A DNA stretch of 64,000 nt from positions 20,291-84,290 of the forward strand of contig NZ_JAKEIO010000016.1 in the NCBI RefSeq assembly GCF_021474405.1. Reading direction: 5' to 3'. Below are positions 17,273 to 25,172 of the stretch, piece after piece (position 1 is the stretch's first letter; each line of letters starts with the position of its first letter). Position numbers and translations under genes: made by a program. Origin of the DNA: [Streptosporangium] indianense. GTDB taxonomy: Bacteria > Actinomycetota > Actinomycetes > Streptomycetales > Streptomycetaceae. The notes under the pieces are model-generated. The model ran no database searches. It saw nothing but the letters and a program-made list of their open reading frames with translations, and was not told the DNA's origin.

Positions 17273-17440
17273 TCATCGCACACCGCGTTCCTCCAGGGCC
17301 GCTCTGAGGCTGCGCAGGGCGTAGTGGACGCGGGACTTCACCGTGCCCTGGGGGACGCCCGGCACGGTGGCCGCCTGGTGCGTCGTGCGGTCGGCGAAGA
17401 AGGTGGCCTCCGGGGCCTCGCGGTGTGCCGGTGTCAGCGC
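17273..17440 (-). pseudogene. ECF sigma factor region-4 remnant
   Basis: The minus strand reads ALTPAHREAPEATFFADRTT then VPQGTVKSRVHYALRSLRAA, ending EERGVR at a stop. This is the C-terminal sigma-4 helix-turn-helix of an ECF sigma factor (family pattern: PAHREAL...GVPQGTVKSRVHYALR). The region 5' to it has no sigma-2 domain in any frame, and the helix-turn-helix has changes such as Pro for Leu in REAP. It is a dead fragment lying next to a Ser/Thr kinase. The rest of 17231-17588 holds nothing I recognise. Confidence 0.75.
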
Positions 17441-17588
17441 CCGCGGTGCACGGCGTCGGCGGGTCCGCCGCAACGCCTTCCGGCCCACGGCGTATGCAGC
17501 AAGCCCCGCCCCGACTCGCCTTCGGCGGCACCCTGGACATCGACGTCTGGCTGGAGGCCGTGATGCTCACCGTGTGACCGCGCGGCGG

Positions 17589-19235
17589 TCACGTCGCCGA
17601 ACGCCGCCAGATCGTCAGGTCCACCGTGAGGGCGGCGAGTTCCGGCAGCGCGGTCGACTTCGTCTGGACCGTGAGCAGGGCGATGTCCCCGGACGTGTGC
17701 CTGACGCAGATCTGACCTCCCACCGGCACCGAGGCCAGCGGCCAGCGGCGCCGGTCGGCATGCGCCAGCATGAGCCGGCAGTCGTCGAGGGAGACGCCCT
17801 CGTCGGTGAACATCTGCACGAAGACACTGGTGTCGCTCTGCAGCGCGCATCCGGCGTTCTCGCAGTCGAAGCGGATGTCGCCCTCGCGGTCCTCGCGCTG
17901 GAACGGCTCCTCGAAGCTCAGCGAGCTCTTCGCGTCCAGCCTCTGGAGCACCCGGCCGATGGGGCGCGGCGTCCCGGAGGCGGTCGGGGAGGGCTGCGAG
18001 GCCCGCGGTGTCCGGCCCTCGGCATCCGCGACGGCCCCGGACGCCGAAGGCGACGGCGTAGCCGCGTCCGCCGACCGCCCGGACCTGTCCGGGTCCGGCG
18101 TCGCCGGTGCGCCGGCCACCCAGTCGCGGAACCTGTTCCCCGCGTCCTGGACCGTCCAGAGCAGGCCGCCCAGCGCCACCACCCCGGCCGTCACGGCCGC
18201 GGCCGTGATCAGCGCGGTGCGCCGGTGTCGCGCCCGCCGCTCCCCGGGCGCACCCGGCAGCGGCTGGGGCCGGGTGACGACCAGCGGCTGAGGCTCGACG
18301 CGTGTGGGAGTGGAGAGACTCGTGGGAGTGGAGAGCGGCGACGGGACCGTCGGCTCCGGTCCTGTGACGTCCCGCCACACGGCGGGGCCCGCGCCCGCGT
18401 CGGCGTCGGCGCCCAGTCGCTGCCGGCACCAGTCGACGATCTCCGCCAGGTCCGCCCTGTCCTTCGGGTCGGCGGCCAGGCAGCGGGCGAACAGTGGTCG
18501 GAGCTGCTCGGGCAGCACGGACAGGTCGGGCCGGTCGTGCACGATCCGGTACAGCACGCCGACCGCGGAGCCCTCCCCGTACAGCGGGCGGCCCAGGGCG
18601 GCGAACGCGGCCGTCTGGCCCAGCGCGAAGACGTCGGTCGCAGCCGTGACCTCCCCCGCCGACGCCTGCTCGGGAGCCATGAAGTGGGGCGTGCCGACGG
18701 CGGCGCCGGTGGCGGTGTACGAGGTGAAGTCGGCGGCCAGCGAGATGCCGAAGTCGATCACGCGCGGCCCGTCGGCGGCGAGCAGCACGTTGGACGGCTT
18801 GAGGTCCCGGTGCACGAGGCCGGCGGCGTGGACGGCCTGGAGCGCCTCGGCCACCCCCGCCACCAGCCACAGCACCGCGGGGACGGGCAGCGGACCGCGT
18901 CGGGCGACGGCGTCGGTGAGGGACGGGCCGGGGACGTACAGCGTGGCCGCCCAGGGCGGTGTGCCGTCGGCGTCGGCGTCGATCAGTTCGGCGGTGTAGG
19001 CGCCCCGGACCCGCCGGGCCGCCTCCACCTCCCGGCGGAACCGCCGCCGGAACTCGGGGTCGTCGGCCAGTTCCGGCCGTACCACCTTGATCGCCACCGG
19101 CCGGCCGCCCTGCGTGTGCGACAGGTAGACACGCCCCATGCCGCCCGCACCGAGCCGGGCGGCGAGGCGGTATCCGGCCACCATGGGCGGATCGTCCGCC
19201 CGCAGCGGCTGGAACACCTCGCTCGCGTGGTTCAT
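17589..19235 (-). CDS. Membrane Ser/Thr protein kinase with extracellular sensor domain
   Basis: A 548-residue Hanks-type kinase. The glycine loop GAGGMGRVYL is near 29, the ATP lysine is K50, HRDLKPSN lies at 143-149, DFG at 161-163 and GTPHFMAPEQ near 181. A Pro/Thr linker with an 18-base DNA repeat follows. One transmembrane helix spans about 341-361, then a Ser/Pro-rich stalk and an outer domain of about 130 residues with FDCENAGCALQ and LDDCRLM. The cytoplasmic kinase probably reads an external signal. There are no PASTA repeats, so the ligand is unlikely to be muropeptide by that route. The ATG follows AGGGGGAGACG. Confidence 0.9.
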   Translation of the reverse strand: MNHASEVFQPLRADDPPMVAGYRLAARLGAGGMGRVYLSHTQGGRPVAIKVVRPELADDPEFRRRFRREVEAARRVRGAYTAELIDADADGTPPWAATLYVPGPSLTDAVARRGPLPVPAVLWLVAGVAEALQAVHAAGLVHRDLKPSNVLLAADGPRVIDFGISLAADFTSYTATGAAVGTPHFMAPEQASAGEVTAATDVFALGQTAAFAALGRPLYGEGSAVGVLYRIVHDRPDLSVLPEQLRPLFARCLAADPKDRADLAEIVDWCRQRLGADADAGAGPAVWRDVTGPEPTVPSPLSTPTSLSTPTRVEPQPLVVTRPQPLPGAPGERRARHRRTALITAAAVTAGVVALGGLLWTVQDAGNRFRDWVAGAPATPDPDRSGRSADAATPSPSASGAVADAEGRTPRASQPSPTASGTPRPIGRVLQRLDAKSSLSFEEPFQREDREGDIRFDCENAGCALQSDTSVFVQMFTDEGVSLDDCRLMLAHADRRRWPLASVPVGGQICVRHTSGDIALLTVQTKSTALPELAALTVDLTIWRRSAT

Positions 19236-19265
19236 CGGCCCGTCTCCCCCTCGTCCCTGACCCCC

Positions 19266-19298
19266 GGTCAACCCTGAGTTGACCAAGGCAGAAGCCTA
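19266..19298 (-). promoter_or_regulatory. Kinase promoter box and palindrome
   Basis: On the minus strand TAGGCT (19293-19298) is a good -10 box. Just downstream is a perfect palindrome GGTCAAC-CCTGA-GTTGACC (19266-19284), placed where a bound protein would block transcription of the kinase gene. Confidence 0.5.
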
Positions 19299-19315
19299 AG
19301 CGGAGTCCGGCGGCC

Positions 19316-20704
19316 TCAGGACGCGGCCGGGGCCTTCGGGGTGTTCGTCAGTTCCTCGCCCGCCTCCATCGGGTGGGTCACGTCGTGGGCGTCCCGGGCG
19401 CCCTTGCCCAGGTGGTTGAAGACGAGGTTGAGCAGCACGGCCGCCACACAGCCCGTCGAGATGCCGGAGTCCAGGACGATGCGGGCCGTCTCCGGGAAGG
19501 CGTGGTAGAACTCCGGGGCCGTGATGGGGATGATGCCGACGGCCAGGGAGACGGCCACGATCAGGACGTTGTTGTCCTTGTCCAGGGCGGCCCGGACCAG
19601 GGTCTGGATGCCGCTGGCCGCGACCGAGCCGAACAGGACGACGCCCGCCCCGCCGAGCACCGGGCGCGGTACGACGGCGATCAGCGAGGCCGCCATCGGA
19701 CACAGGCCCATCAGCACCAGGAAGCCGCCGCCCGCGGCGACGACGTACCGGCTGCGGATCTTCGTCATGGCGACCAGGCCGATGTTCTGCGCGAAGGCGC
19801 TGCACATGAAGCCGTTGAAGAGGGGGCTGAGCGCCGAGCCGAGGGTGTCGGCGCGCAGGCCGGCCGCGATGGTCCGCTCGTCGGCCGGGCGCTCGACGAT
19901 CTCGCCCAGCGCCAGCATGTCGGCGGTCGATTCGGTCATCGACACCACCATCACCACGCACATCGAGATGATCGCGGCGAGCTGGAACTGTGGGGCGCCG
20001 AAGTGGAACGGGGTGGGGAAGCCGATGACGGCGGCGTCCGCGACGGGGGTGAAGTCCGTGGCGCCGAACGGGATCGCGATCAGCGTGCCGATCACGAGTC
20101 CGAGCAGCACGGCGATCTGCTTGACGAAGCCCGTGGTGAAGCGGCGCAGCAGCAGCACGATCAGCAGGGTGACGGCCGCGAGGCCCAGGTTGGTCGCCGA
20201 ACCGTAGTCGTGGGCCCCCGGGTTGGGACCCTGCGCCCAGCCGAAGGCGACCGGCAGCAGCGATATGCCGATGAGGGTGATGACCGTGCCGGTCACCACG
20301 GGCGGGAAGAAGCGGATGGCCTTGCAGAAGACGGGGGCGGCGAGGAAACCGAGGAGTCCGGCGACGATGACCGCGCCGAAGATGATCGGCAGGGCGTCGG
20401 ACTTGTCCTGGGTGGAGGCGACGATCGCGGTCATCGGGGCGACACCGGCGAAGGTGACGCCGTTGACGAACGGCAGCCGGGCGCCGATCTTCCAGATGCC
20501 GAGGGTCTGCAGGAAGGTGGCGAGGCCCGCGGTGAACAGGCAGGCGCCGGTGAGGAAGGTCAGGTCGGTGGCGGTGAGGCCGATGGCCGCGCCGACGATC
20601 AGGGGCGGGGCGACGACTCCGGCGTACATGGCGGCCACGTGCTGCAGGCCGGTCGTCGCCATCTTGAGCGCGGGGAGTTTTTCGTCAACGGGGTGGTCGG
20701 CCAC
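19316..20704 (-). CDS. NCS2 nucleobase:cation symporter (xanthine/uracil permease)
   Basis: A 462-residue permease with about 13-14 hydrophobic helices. Family landmarks are ATGLQHVAAMYAGVVAPPL near 15, a TGTVITLIGISLLPVAF helix near 140, SMTESTADMLALGEIVERP near 260 and NIGLVAMTKIRSRYVV near 308. It imports a purine or pyrimidine base by proton symport; the neighbouring urate pathway points to xanthine, urate or 8-oxoguanine. The GTG start has GGAGGGA nine bases upstream. A 9-bp hairpin lies in the leader. Confidence 0.88.
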   Translation of the reverse strand: MADHPVDEKLPALKMATTGLQHVAAMYAGVVAPPLIVGAAIGLTATDLTFLTGACLFTAGLATFLQTLGIWKIGARLPFVNGVTFAGVAPMTAIVASTQDKSDALPIIFGAVIVAGLLGFLAAPVFCKAIRFFPPVVTGTVITLIGISLLPVAFGWAQGPNPGAHDYGSATNLGLAAVTLLIVLLLRRFTTGFVKQIAVLLGLVIGTLIAIPFGATDFTPVADAAVIGFPTPFHFGAPQFQLAAIISMCVVMVVSMTESTADMLALGEIVERPADERTIAAGLRADTLGSALSPLFNGFMCSAFAQNIGLVAMTKIRSRYVVAAGGGFLVLMGLCPMAASLIAVVPRPVLGGAGVVLFGSVAASGIQTLVRAALDKDNNVLIVAVSLAVGIIPITAPEFYHAFPETARIVLDSGISTGCVAAVLLNLVFNHLGKGARDAHDVTHPMEAGEELTNTPKAPAAS

Positions 20705-20727
20705 GGCGGCGTCCCTCCGGTCGGTTA

Positions 20728-20751
20728 CACGGCCGCGCCGATGCGGCCGTG
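20728..20751. other. Hairpin upstream of the NCS2 permease gene
   Basis: Perfect 9-bp stem, CACGGCCGC with GCGGCCGTG, and a six-base loop, 24-47 bases before the permease GTG. It may be a second terminator for the deaminase transcript or a leader structure of the permease mRNA. Confidence 0.5.
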
Positions 20752-20882
20752 GGTGTCAGGGAGGTGGTGCGGGTGGTCGTGCGGGACCGGATGTGCGCGG
20801 ACGGTGGTGGCCGTTCCGGGGCGCGCGCGGTCACGCGCACCCCGGAGACGACCGCCGTGCACCCCGCTCGGGTTCACGGCCA

Positions 20883-20910
20883 CCGGCCGGGAGCCGTCCC
20901 TCCCGGCCGG
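20883..20910 (-). terminator. Terminator of the 8-oxoguanine deaminase gene
   Basis: Perfect 10-bp stem, CCGGCCGGGA with TCCCGGCCGG, and an eight-base loop. It begins 14 bases after the deaminase stop on the minus strand. Confidence 0.8.
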
Positions 20911-20924
20911 AGTCATCCGGGTGG

Positions 20925-22304
20925 TCAGGCCCCGGCGGCGATCTTCGCCAGCCGTCGGGCCTCGTCCCGCGTGGCGCGGGCGATGGCGTCCTCGTCGGCC
21001 GTGAGGAGCCGTCCGTCCTCGACGATCTGCCGGCCGTTCACGAAGGAGGCGGTGACCGGCGCGGCAGCGCCGAAGACCAGGGCGGTCACCGGGTCGGCGA
21101 TGGAGGCGTGGGCGAGCGTGTCCAGCTTCCACAGCACGAGGTCGGCGAGCTTGCCGGGCTCCAGGGAGCCGGTCTCCGCGGCCCGGCCGAGGACCTGGGC
21201 ACCGCCGTACGTTCCCAGGCGCAGGGCCTGACGGGCGTTCAGGGCGGCCTCCTTGTGGCCGCCGAGGCGGTTGATGAGGAGGGCGTTGCGCAGCTCGGTG
21301 TGGAGTTCGCCGGACTCGTTGGAGGCGGTGCCGTCCACGCCGAGGCCGACGGGGACGCCGGCGGCGAGCATGTCGGGGACGCGGGCGATGCCGGCCGCGA
21401 GGCGGGCGTTGGAGGACGGGCAGTGCGCGACGCCGGTGCGGGACCGGGCGAAGGCGGCGATGTCGGAGTCGTTCATGTGGACGCAGTGCGCCATCCACAC
21501 GTCCTCACCGAGCCAGCCGGTGGACTCGAAGTAGTCGGTCGGGCCCATGCCGAACAGTTCGTGGCAGAACTTCTCCTCCTCCACGGTCTCCGAGCCGTGG
21601 GTGTGCAGCCGGACACCGAGACGGCGGGCCAACTGGGCGCCGTCGCGGAGCAGTTCGGTGGAGACGGAGAAGGGCGAGCAGGGCGCGACGGCGACCTGGG
21701 TCATGGCGTCGAAAGAGGAGTCGTGGTGCTGCCGCACGGTCTCCTCGGTGGCCGCGAGCGCACCGTCGAGGGTCTCCACGGCGAAGTCCGGGGGCAGGCC
21801 GCCGTCCTTCTCGCTGCGGTCCATGGAGCCGCGGGCGAGGGTGAAGCGGACGCCCATGTCGCGGGCGGCGCCGATGATCGCGCCGGAGAGGTCGCCGGAG
21901 CCGCGCGGGAAGACGTAGTGGTGGTCCATGGCGGTGGTGACGCCACCGCGGGCCATCATCGCCAGGGAACCCTGGGCGGCGGCGCGGACCATGGGCTCGT
22001 CGATGCGCGCCCAGGTGGGGTAGAGCGCGACGAGCCAGTTGAAGAGGTTGTGGTCCGTGGCCAGGCCGCGGGTGATCCACTGGTAGAAGTGGTGATGGGT
22101 GTTGATCAGGCCGGGGGTCACGAGGTGGCCGGTGGCGTCGATACGGCGTACGACGTTCTCCAGGCCCTCGGGGGCCGCGCCCGCGCCGAGCGACTCGATG
22201 CGATTGCCGGCGAGGACGACGTGCCCGGAGGCGTACTCCGTGTCGTGTCCGTCGACGGTCGCGATCGCACAGTTCTCGATGACGATGCGCCGCTCTGCTG
22301 CCAT
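20925..22304 (-). CDS. 8-oxoguanine deaminase (amidohydrolase superfamily)
   Basis: A 459-residue amidohydrolase. The first metal site is NTHHHFYQWITRG near 68, LHTHGSETVEEE near 230 and AHCVHMNDSD near 265 supply further ligands, and GVDGTASNESG near 317 supplies the catalytic Asp. The segment ATDHNLFNWLVALYPTWARI is typical of the 8-oxoguanine deaminase branch, which turns 8-oxoguanine into urate plus ammonia. Its product feeds the uricase operon just upstream on the same strand. The ATG follows AAGGGACG. Other guanine-like substrates are possible. Confidence 0.88.
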   Translation of the reverse strand: MAAERRIVIENCAIATVDGHDTEYASGHVVLAGNRIESLGAGAAPEGLENVVRRIDATGHLVTPGLINTHHHFYQWITRGLATDHNLFNWLVALYPTWARIDEPMVRAAAQGSLAMMARGGVTTAMDHHYVFPRGSGDLSGAIIGAARDMGVRFTLARGSMDRSEKDGGLPPDFAVETLDGALAATEETVRQHHDSSFDAMTQVAVAPCSPFSVSTELLRDGAQLARRLGVRLHTHGSETVEEEKFCHELFGMGPTDYFESTGWLGEDVWMAHCVHMNDSDIAAFARSRTGVAHCPSSNARLAAGIARVPDMLAAGVPVGLGVDGTASNESGELHTELRNALLINRLGGHKEAALNARQALRLGTYGGAQVLGRAAETGSLEPGKLADLVLWKLDTLAHASIADPVTALVFGAAAPVTASFVNGRQIVEDGRLLTADEDAIARATRDEARRLAKIAAGA

Positions 22305-22374
22305 GGTTCGTCCCTTTTCACGAAGTGTGCTGAATTGGAGAGGGCACGGCAGGACCCTGGGAGTTTTGAGTGCC

Positions 22375-22402
22375 GTGGCCGGGAGGATGGTTCCCCGGCC
22401 AC
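22375..22402 (-). terminator. Terminator of the uricase operon
   Basis: Perfect 9-bp stem, GTGGCCGGG with CCCGGCCAC, and a ten-base loop, starting 20 bases after the uricase stop on the minus strand. It separates the operon from the deaminase gene. Confidence 0.78.
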
Positions 22403-22422
22403 GGGTGCCGAAAGGGTGAGCC

Positions 22423-23346
22423 TCAGAGGTTGGTGAGGTCCTCGGGGATCTTCGCCTCGCAGCCGTCCCTGAGGATCGTCGCCTCGATCAGGCCGTAGGG
22501 GCGGTCGGCGGCGTAGTACACCTCGTTGTCGTTCTTCAGCCCGAACGGCTCCAGGTCGACCAGGAAGTGGTGCTTGTTCGGGAGGGAGAAGCGGACCTCG
22601 TCGATCTCGCTGCGGTTGTTGATGATCCGCGCGCCCATCTGGTACAGCGTCTGCTGCAGCGAGAGGGAGTAGGTCTCGGCGAAGGCCTGGAGCATGTGCT
22701 TCCTGACCTGCTCGTAGGACTTCTCCCAGTTCGGCATGCGCTGCTCGTCGTCGGTCCAGTTGAACCGCCAGCGGCCGGAGACCTCGGTGGCCAGGATGCG
22801 GTCGTAGGCCTCCTTCAGCGTCGTGTACCTGTCCTTGACGTAGCCCCAGAACTCGGAGTTGGTCGAGTTCATCACGACCAGGTCCTTGAGGCCGGAGACG
22901 ACCTCCCACGACGAGCCGTCGTAGGTGATCTGGGTCAGCCGGACCTCCTGGCCCTTGCGGACGAAGGAGTGCTTGACCTCGTCGGCGCCGATGAACTGCG
23001 AGGTGGCGTCGGAGGCCTCGATCCGCTCCCAGGCGTACTCCTCGATGCGGATCCGGGCCCGGCGGATCGGCTCCTGGCTGGTGACGAAGTGCCGGGCGAG
23101 GTGGATGCCGAACTGCTCGGCCGACTCGATGCCGTGCTCCTTGGCGAACGCGTAGACCGTGTTCTTGGTGGTGTCGGTCGGCAGGACGTTGGCGTTCGAG
23201 CCGGAGTAGTGGACCTCGTCCATGTCGCCGCTCAGCGCGACGGAGACGTTGAGGTCCTTGATGTGGTGGGTGGCGCCGTCCCGCGTGATCTTGACGACTC
23301 GGTTCTCGGCCTTGCCGTACTGGTTCTGTCCCAGAATGGTGGGCAT
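22423..23346 (-). CDS. Uricase (factor-independent urate hydroxylase)
   Basis: A 307-residue uricase of two tandem T-fold domains. Landmarks are GKAENRVVKITRDG near 11, where the Lys belongs to the catalytic dyad, TDTTKNTVYAFAKEHG near 57 with the catalytic Thr, and the family signature LPNKHHFLVDLEPFG near 265. It oxidises urate to 5-hydroxyisourate with O2 and releases H2O2. It is the last gene of a three-gene operon, six bases after the HIUase gene. Catalase at 27.1 kb shares its promoter palindrome and would remove the H2O2. Confidence 0.95.
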   Translation of the reverse strand: MPTILGQNQYGKAENRVVKITRDGATHHIKDLNVSVALSGDMDEVHYSGSNANVLPTDTTKNTVYAFAKEHGIESAEQFGIHLARHFVTSQEPIRRARIRIEEYAWERIEASDATSQFIGADEVKHSFVRKGQEVRLTQITYDGSSWEVVSGLKDLVVMNSTNSEFWGYVKDRYTTLKEAYDRILATEVSGRWRFNWTDDEQRMPNWEKSYEQVRKHMLQAFAETYSLSLQQTLYQMGARIINNRSEIDEVRFSLPNKHHFLVDLEPFGLKNDNEVYYAADRPYGLIEATILRDGCEAKIPEDLTNL

Positions 23347-23352
23347 CTCTAG

Positions 23353-23751
23353 CTAGCTCCCTCGGTATACGGAGTAGCCGAACGGGTTGAGCAGCAGCGG
23401 TACGTGGTAGTGCTCACCGGCCTCGACGGCGAAGGTGATGGCCACCTCTGGAAAGAACGCACCGCTGTCCCGGTTCGCGGGGGCGTCCTGCTGCGCATCG
23501 GCTTGCTTCTTCGCAGATTCTTCGAGGTACGGCTCCACCGCGAAGTCGAGCCGTACGTGGGTGGTGCCCTCCGGCAGCGCCGGGAGGTCCTTGCACCGGC
23601 CGTCCGCGTCGGTGGCGGAGCCGCCGAGCTCCTGCCAGGCCGCCTCGCGGCCCGCGCGGGCGGAGAGGTGGACGGCGACGCCTTCGGCGGGCCGGCCGAC
23701 GCTGGTGTCCAGGATGTGCGTGGACACGGAGGCGGTGGTACTGGTGCTCAT
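23353..23751 (-). CDS. 5-hydroxyisourate hydrolase (transthyretin-like)
   Basis: A 132-residue HIUase. It begins STHILDTSVGRPAEGV with the family's catalytic His, has Arg in TTHVRLDF near 75, a HYHVPLLLNPFGYSVY segment, and ends in YRGS, the C-terminal signature of HIUase. It converts 5-hydroxyisourate to OHCU. The ATG lies four bases after the OHCU decarboxylase stop, with GAGGAAG upstream, so it is translated from the same message. An unusual lysine/glutamine-rich loop (ESAKKQADAQQDAPANR) sits near residues 90-106. Confidence 0.93.
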   Translation of the reverse strand: MSTSTTASVSTHILDTSVGRPAEGVAVHLSARAGREAAWQELGGSATDADGRCKDLPALPEGTTHVRLDFAVEPYLEESAKKQADAQQDAPANRDSGAFFPEVAITFAVEAGEHYHVPLLLNPFGYSVYRGS

Positions 23752-23755
23752 GGGG

Positions 23756-24268
23756 TCAGGCTTCCTCTTCGACGAGTCGGGCGAGGCGGATGCGGTTGAT
23801 CTTCCCCAGTTCGGTGCGGACGATCTCCCGCTCCTGCTCCGGTGTGTTGCCGATCCGCTCCCTGACCGCGTCGCGCATCTGTTCACCGGTCCGGCCGGTG
23901 GCGCAGATCAGGAAGACATGGCCGAACTTCTCCTGGTAGGCGAGGTTCAGCTCCAGCATCTCCGCCTTGAGCGCGTCGGAGGCGCCGGCCATGCCGCGCT
24001 GTTCCCGTGCCGAGGTGGGGTCACCGGGCCGGGGGCGGCCGATGGGCGGGTGGCCGGCCATCGCCTCGTCGAGGTCCGCGGCCGTCAGGCCGGCCATGGC
24101 GGCGTCGCTCGCGGCGTACAGGTCCTCGCAGGTGGCGTAGGGGCGGGCGGCCAGCAGGCGCTTCGCCCACGCCGTGGCGGCGCACACCTCGTGGAGGGCG
24201 GCGTGGGCCGCGTGCTCCTCGAGGGTGTTGAACCGGGTCAGGCCCGGCGGCGTGGAAGTGGACGTCAC
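23756..24268 (-). CDS. OHCU decarboxylase
   Basis: A 170-residue 2-oxo-4-hydroxy-4-carboxy-5-ureidoimidazoline decarboxylase. AGHPPIGRPRPGD near 67 holds the catalytic His, and YQEKFGHVFLICATGRT near 108 and RTELGKINRIRLARLV near the end match the family. It yields (S)-allantoin stereospecifically. The start is a GTG with GGAGG upstream. It is the first gene of the uricase operon. Confidence 0.92.
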   Translation of the reverse strand: MTSTSTPPGLTRFNTLEEHAAHAALHEVCAATAWAKRLLAARPYATCEDLYAASDAAMAGLTAADLDEAMAGHPPIGRPRPGDPTSAREQRGMAGASDALKAEMLELNLAYQEKFGHVFLICATGRTGEQMRDAVRERIGNTPEQEREIVRTELGKINRIRLARLVEEEA

Positions 24269-24318
24269 GGGAGCCTCCGTGGCCGGATTCGGCCTTCGTG
24301 CTGAACGGGCGTGCCGAC

Positions 24319-24359
24319 AGCTAACGCCCTCCCGCGACAGCACGTCAACAGTTTGTTGA
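24319..24359 (-). promoter_or_regulatory. Uricase-operon promoter with 15-bp palindromic operator
   Basis: On the minus strand TTGACG (24343-24348), an 18-base spacer and TTAGCT (24319-24324) form a promoter about 50 bases before the OHCU gene. The perfect palindrome TCAACA-GTT-TGTTGA (24345-24359) overlaps the -35 box. The same 15 bp, inverted, occurs at the catalase promoter. Confidence 0.8.
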
Positions 24360-24377
24360 AAATTCTGTGGTGCGAAA

Positions 24378-24395
24378 CCGGACCGAAACGTCCGG
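24378..24395 (-). terminator. Weak terminator after the HTH_22 regulator
   Basis: Six-bp stem CCGGAC/GTCCGG with loop CGAAAC, followed on the minus strand by GTTT. It ends the two-gene regulator transcript just ahead of the uricase promoter. Confidence 0.45.
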
Positions 24396-24401
24396 CGGCG
24401 G

Positions 24402-24770
24402 TCAGGCCCCCTTCTCGCGGTTGAGGTAGTTGTAGACGGTGAAGCGGCTGACGCCGAGGGCGCTCGCCACCGTCTCCACCCCGTGCCGGACGGAGAAGGC
24501 GCCGCGCGCCTCGAGTATCCGCACGACTTCCTGTTTGGCCCTGCGGTCGAGGTCGGCCAGCGGCATCCCCTTGCGGCGCTCCATGGCGGCCAGGATGTGA
24601 TCGAGGGAGTCGGCGAGCTGCGGCAGCCGTACGGCGACGGCGTCCCTGCCCTCCCAGGCCAGGACGACGTCGTCGGGGCCGGCCTCGTCGGGCGGGATCA
24701 TCTCGCCGCCCATCGCGTCGACCAGGGGTTTCACGGCCGCGATGAACGGCTCGTCCCCGCCGCCGCTCAC
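24402..24770 (-). CDS. Helix-turn-helix regulator with HTH_22 (DauR-type) domain
   Basis: A 122-residue protein. The C-terminal 55 residues, from LDRRAKQEVVRILEARGAF through VETVASALGVSRFTVYNYLN, match the DNA-binding domain of YheO/DauR-type regulators. The N-terminal part (FIAAVKPLVDAMGGEMIP) is a shortened sensor rather than a full YheO-PAS domain. It lies between the urate and glyoxylate operons and is a candidate local regulator. The GTG start overlaps the upstream stop (GTGA), so translation is coupled. Confidence 0.78.
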   Translation of the reverse strand: MSGGGDEPFIAAVKPLVDAMGGEMIPPDEAGPDDVVLAWEGRDAVAVRLPQLADSLDHILAAMERRKGMPLADLDRRAKQEVVRILEARGAFSVRHGVETVASALGVSRFTVYNYLNREKGA

Positions 24771-25018
24771 GCCCCTCCCTCCTCGACCACGTTGATCTGG
24801 AGCGAGACGCGGGTGGCTCCGGCCTTCAGGGTCTTGCGGAGCAGGGTGTCCACGGCGGTGAGCACCGCGTCGGCACCGCCCTCCGCGGTGTTGCCGAACG
24901 GGCCCACGTCCACGGCGTCCAGCTCGGCGGCCTCCACGACCTCGCGGGCCACCACCGCGTGCGCGGGCGCCTCGTCCAGGTCGAACGGCTCGGTCGTGAA
25001 CTCCACTCTCAGTCGCAC
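24767..25018 (-). CDS. Small Thiamine_BP/MTH1187-like protein
   Basis: An 83-residue protein with the pattern of the MTH1187/YkoF-like thiamine-binding superfamily: a first strand (MRLRVEFTTEPFDL), GPFGNTAEGGADAVLTAV and a last strand (ATRVSLQINVV). Its ligand here is unknown; one idea is that it senses a pathway intermediate for the coupled HTH_22 regulator. GTG start. It is divergent from hyi across about 155 bases. Confidence 0.6.
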   Translation of the reverse strand: MRLRVEFTTEPFDLDEAPAHAVVAREVVEAAELDAVDVGPFGNTAEGGADAVLTAVDTLLRKTLKAGATRVSLQINVVEEGGA

Positions 25019-25061
25019 GCGCTCAACCTAACGCGCGGGGCGGACTTTCCGGCAGCCCCTC

Positions 25062-25126
25062 TTGACAGCCCTCGCACCCCACAGGCAATCTTCCGTTAAG
25101 CAGAAACGAGATTCCACGATACGGAA
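25062..25126 (+). promoter_or_regulatory. hyi-glxR promoter with two operator-like sites
   Basis: TTGACA (25062-25067), 18 bases and CAATCT (25086-25091). Site 1, TTCCGTTAAGCAGAA (25091-25105), covers the expected start point; site 2, TTCCACGATACGGAA (25112-25126), is centred 21 bp downstream. Both resemble sites at the gcl promoter. Confidence 0.75.
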
Positions 25127-25172
25127 TGAGCGCGGAAGCGCAGCAGAGACAAGGAAGGGAGCGCCGCCCCCG

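Noticed and set aside
17494..17574. 27-codon plus-strand peptide MQQAPPRLAFGGTLDIDVWL..., seemingly protein-like
   Set aside because: No ribosome site or conservation evidence; it lies in the debris around the sigma remnant.
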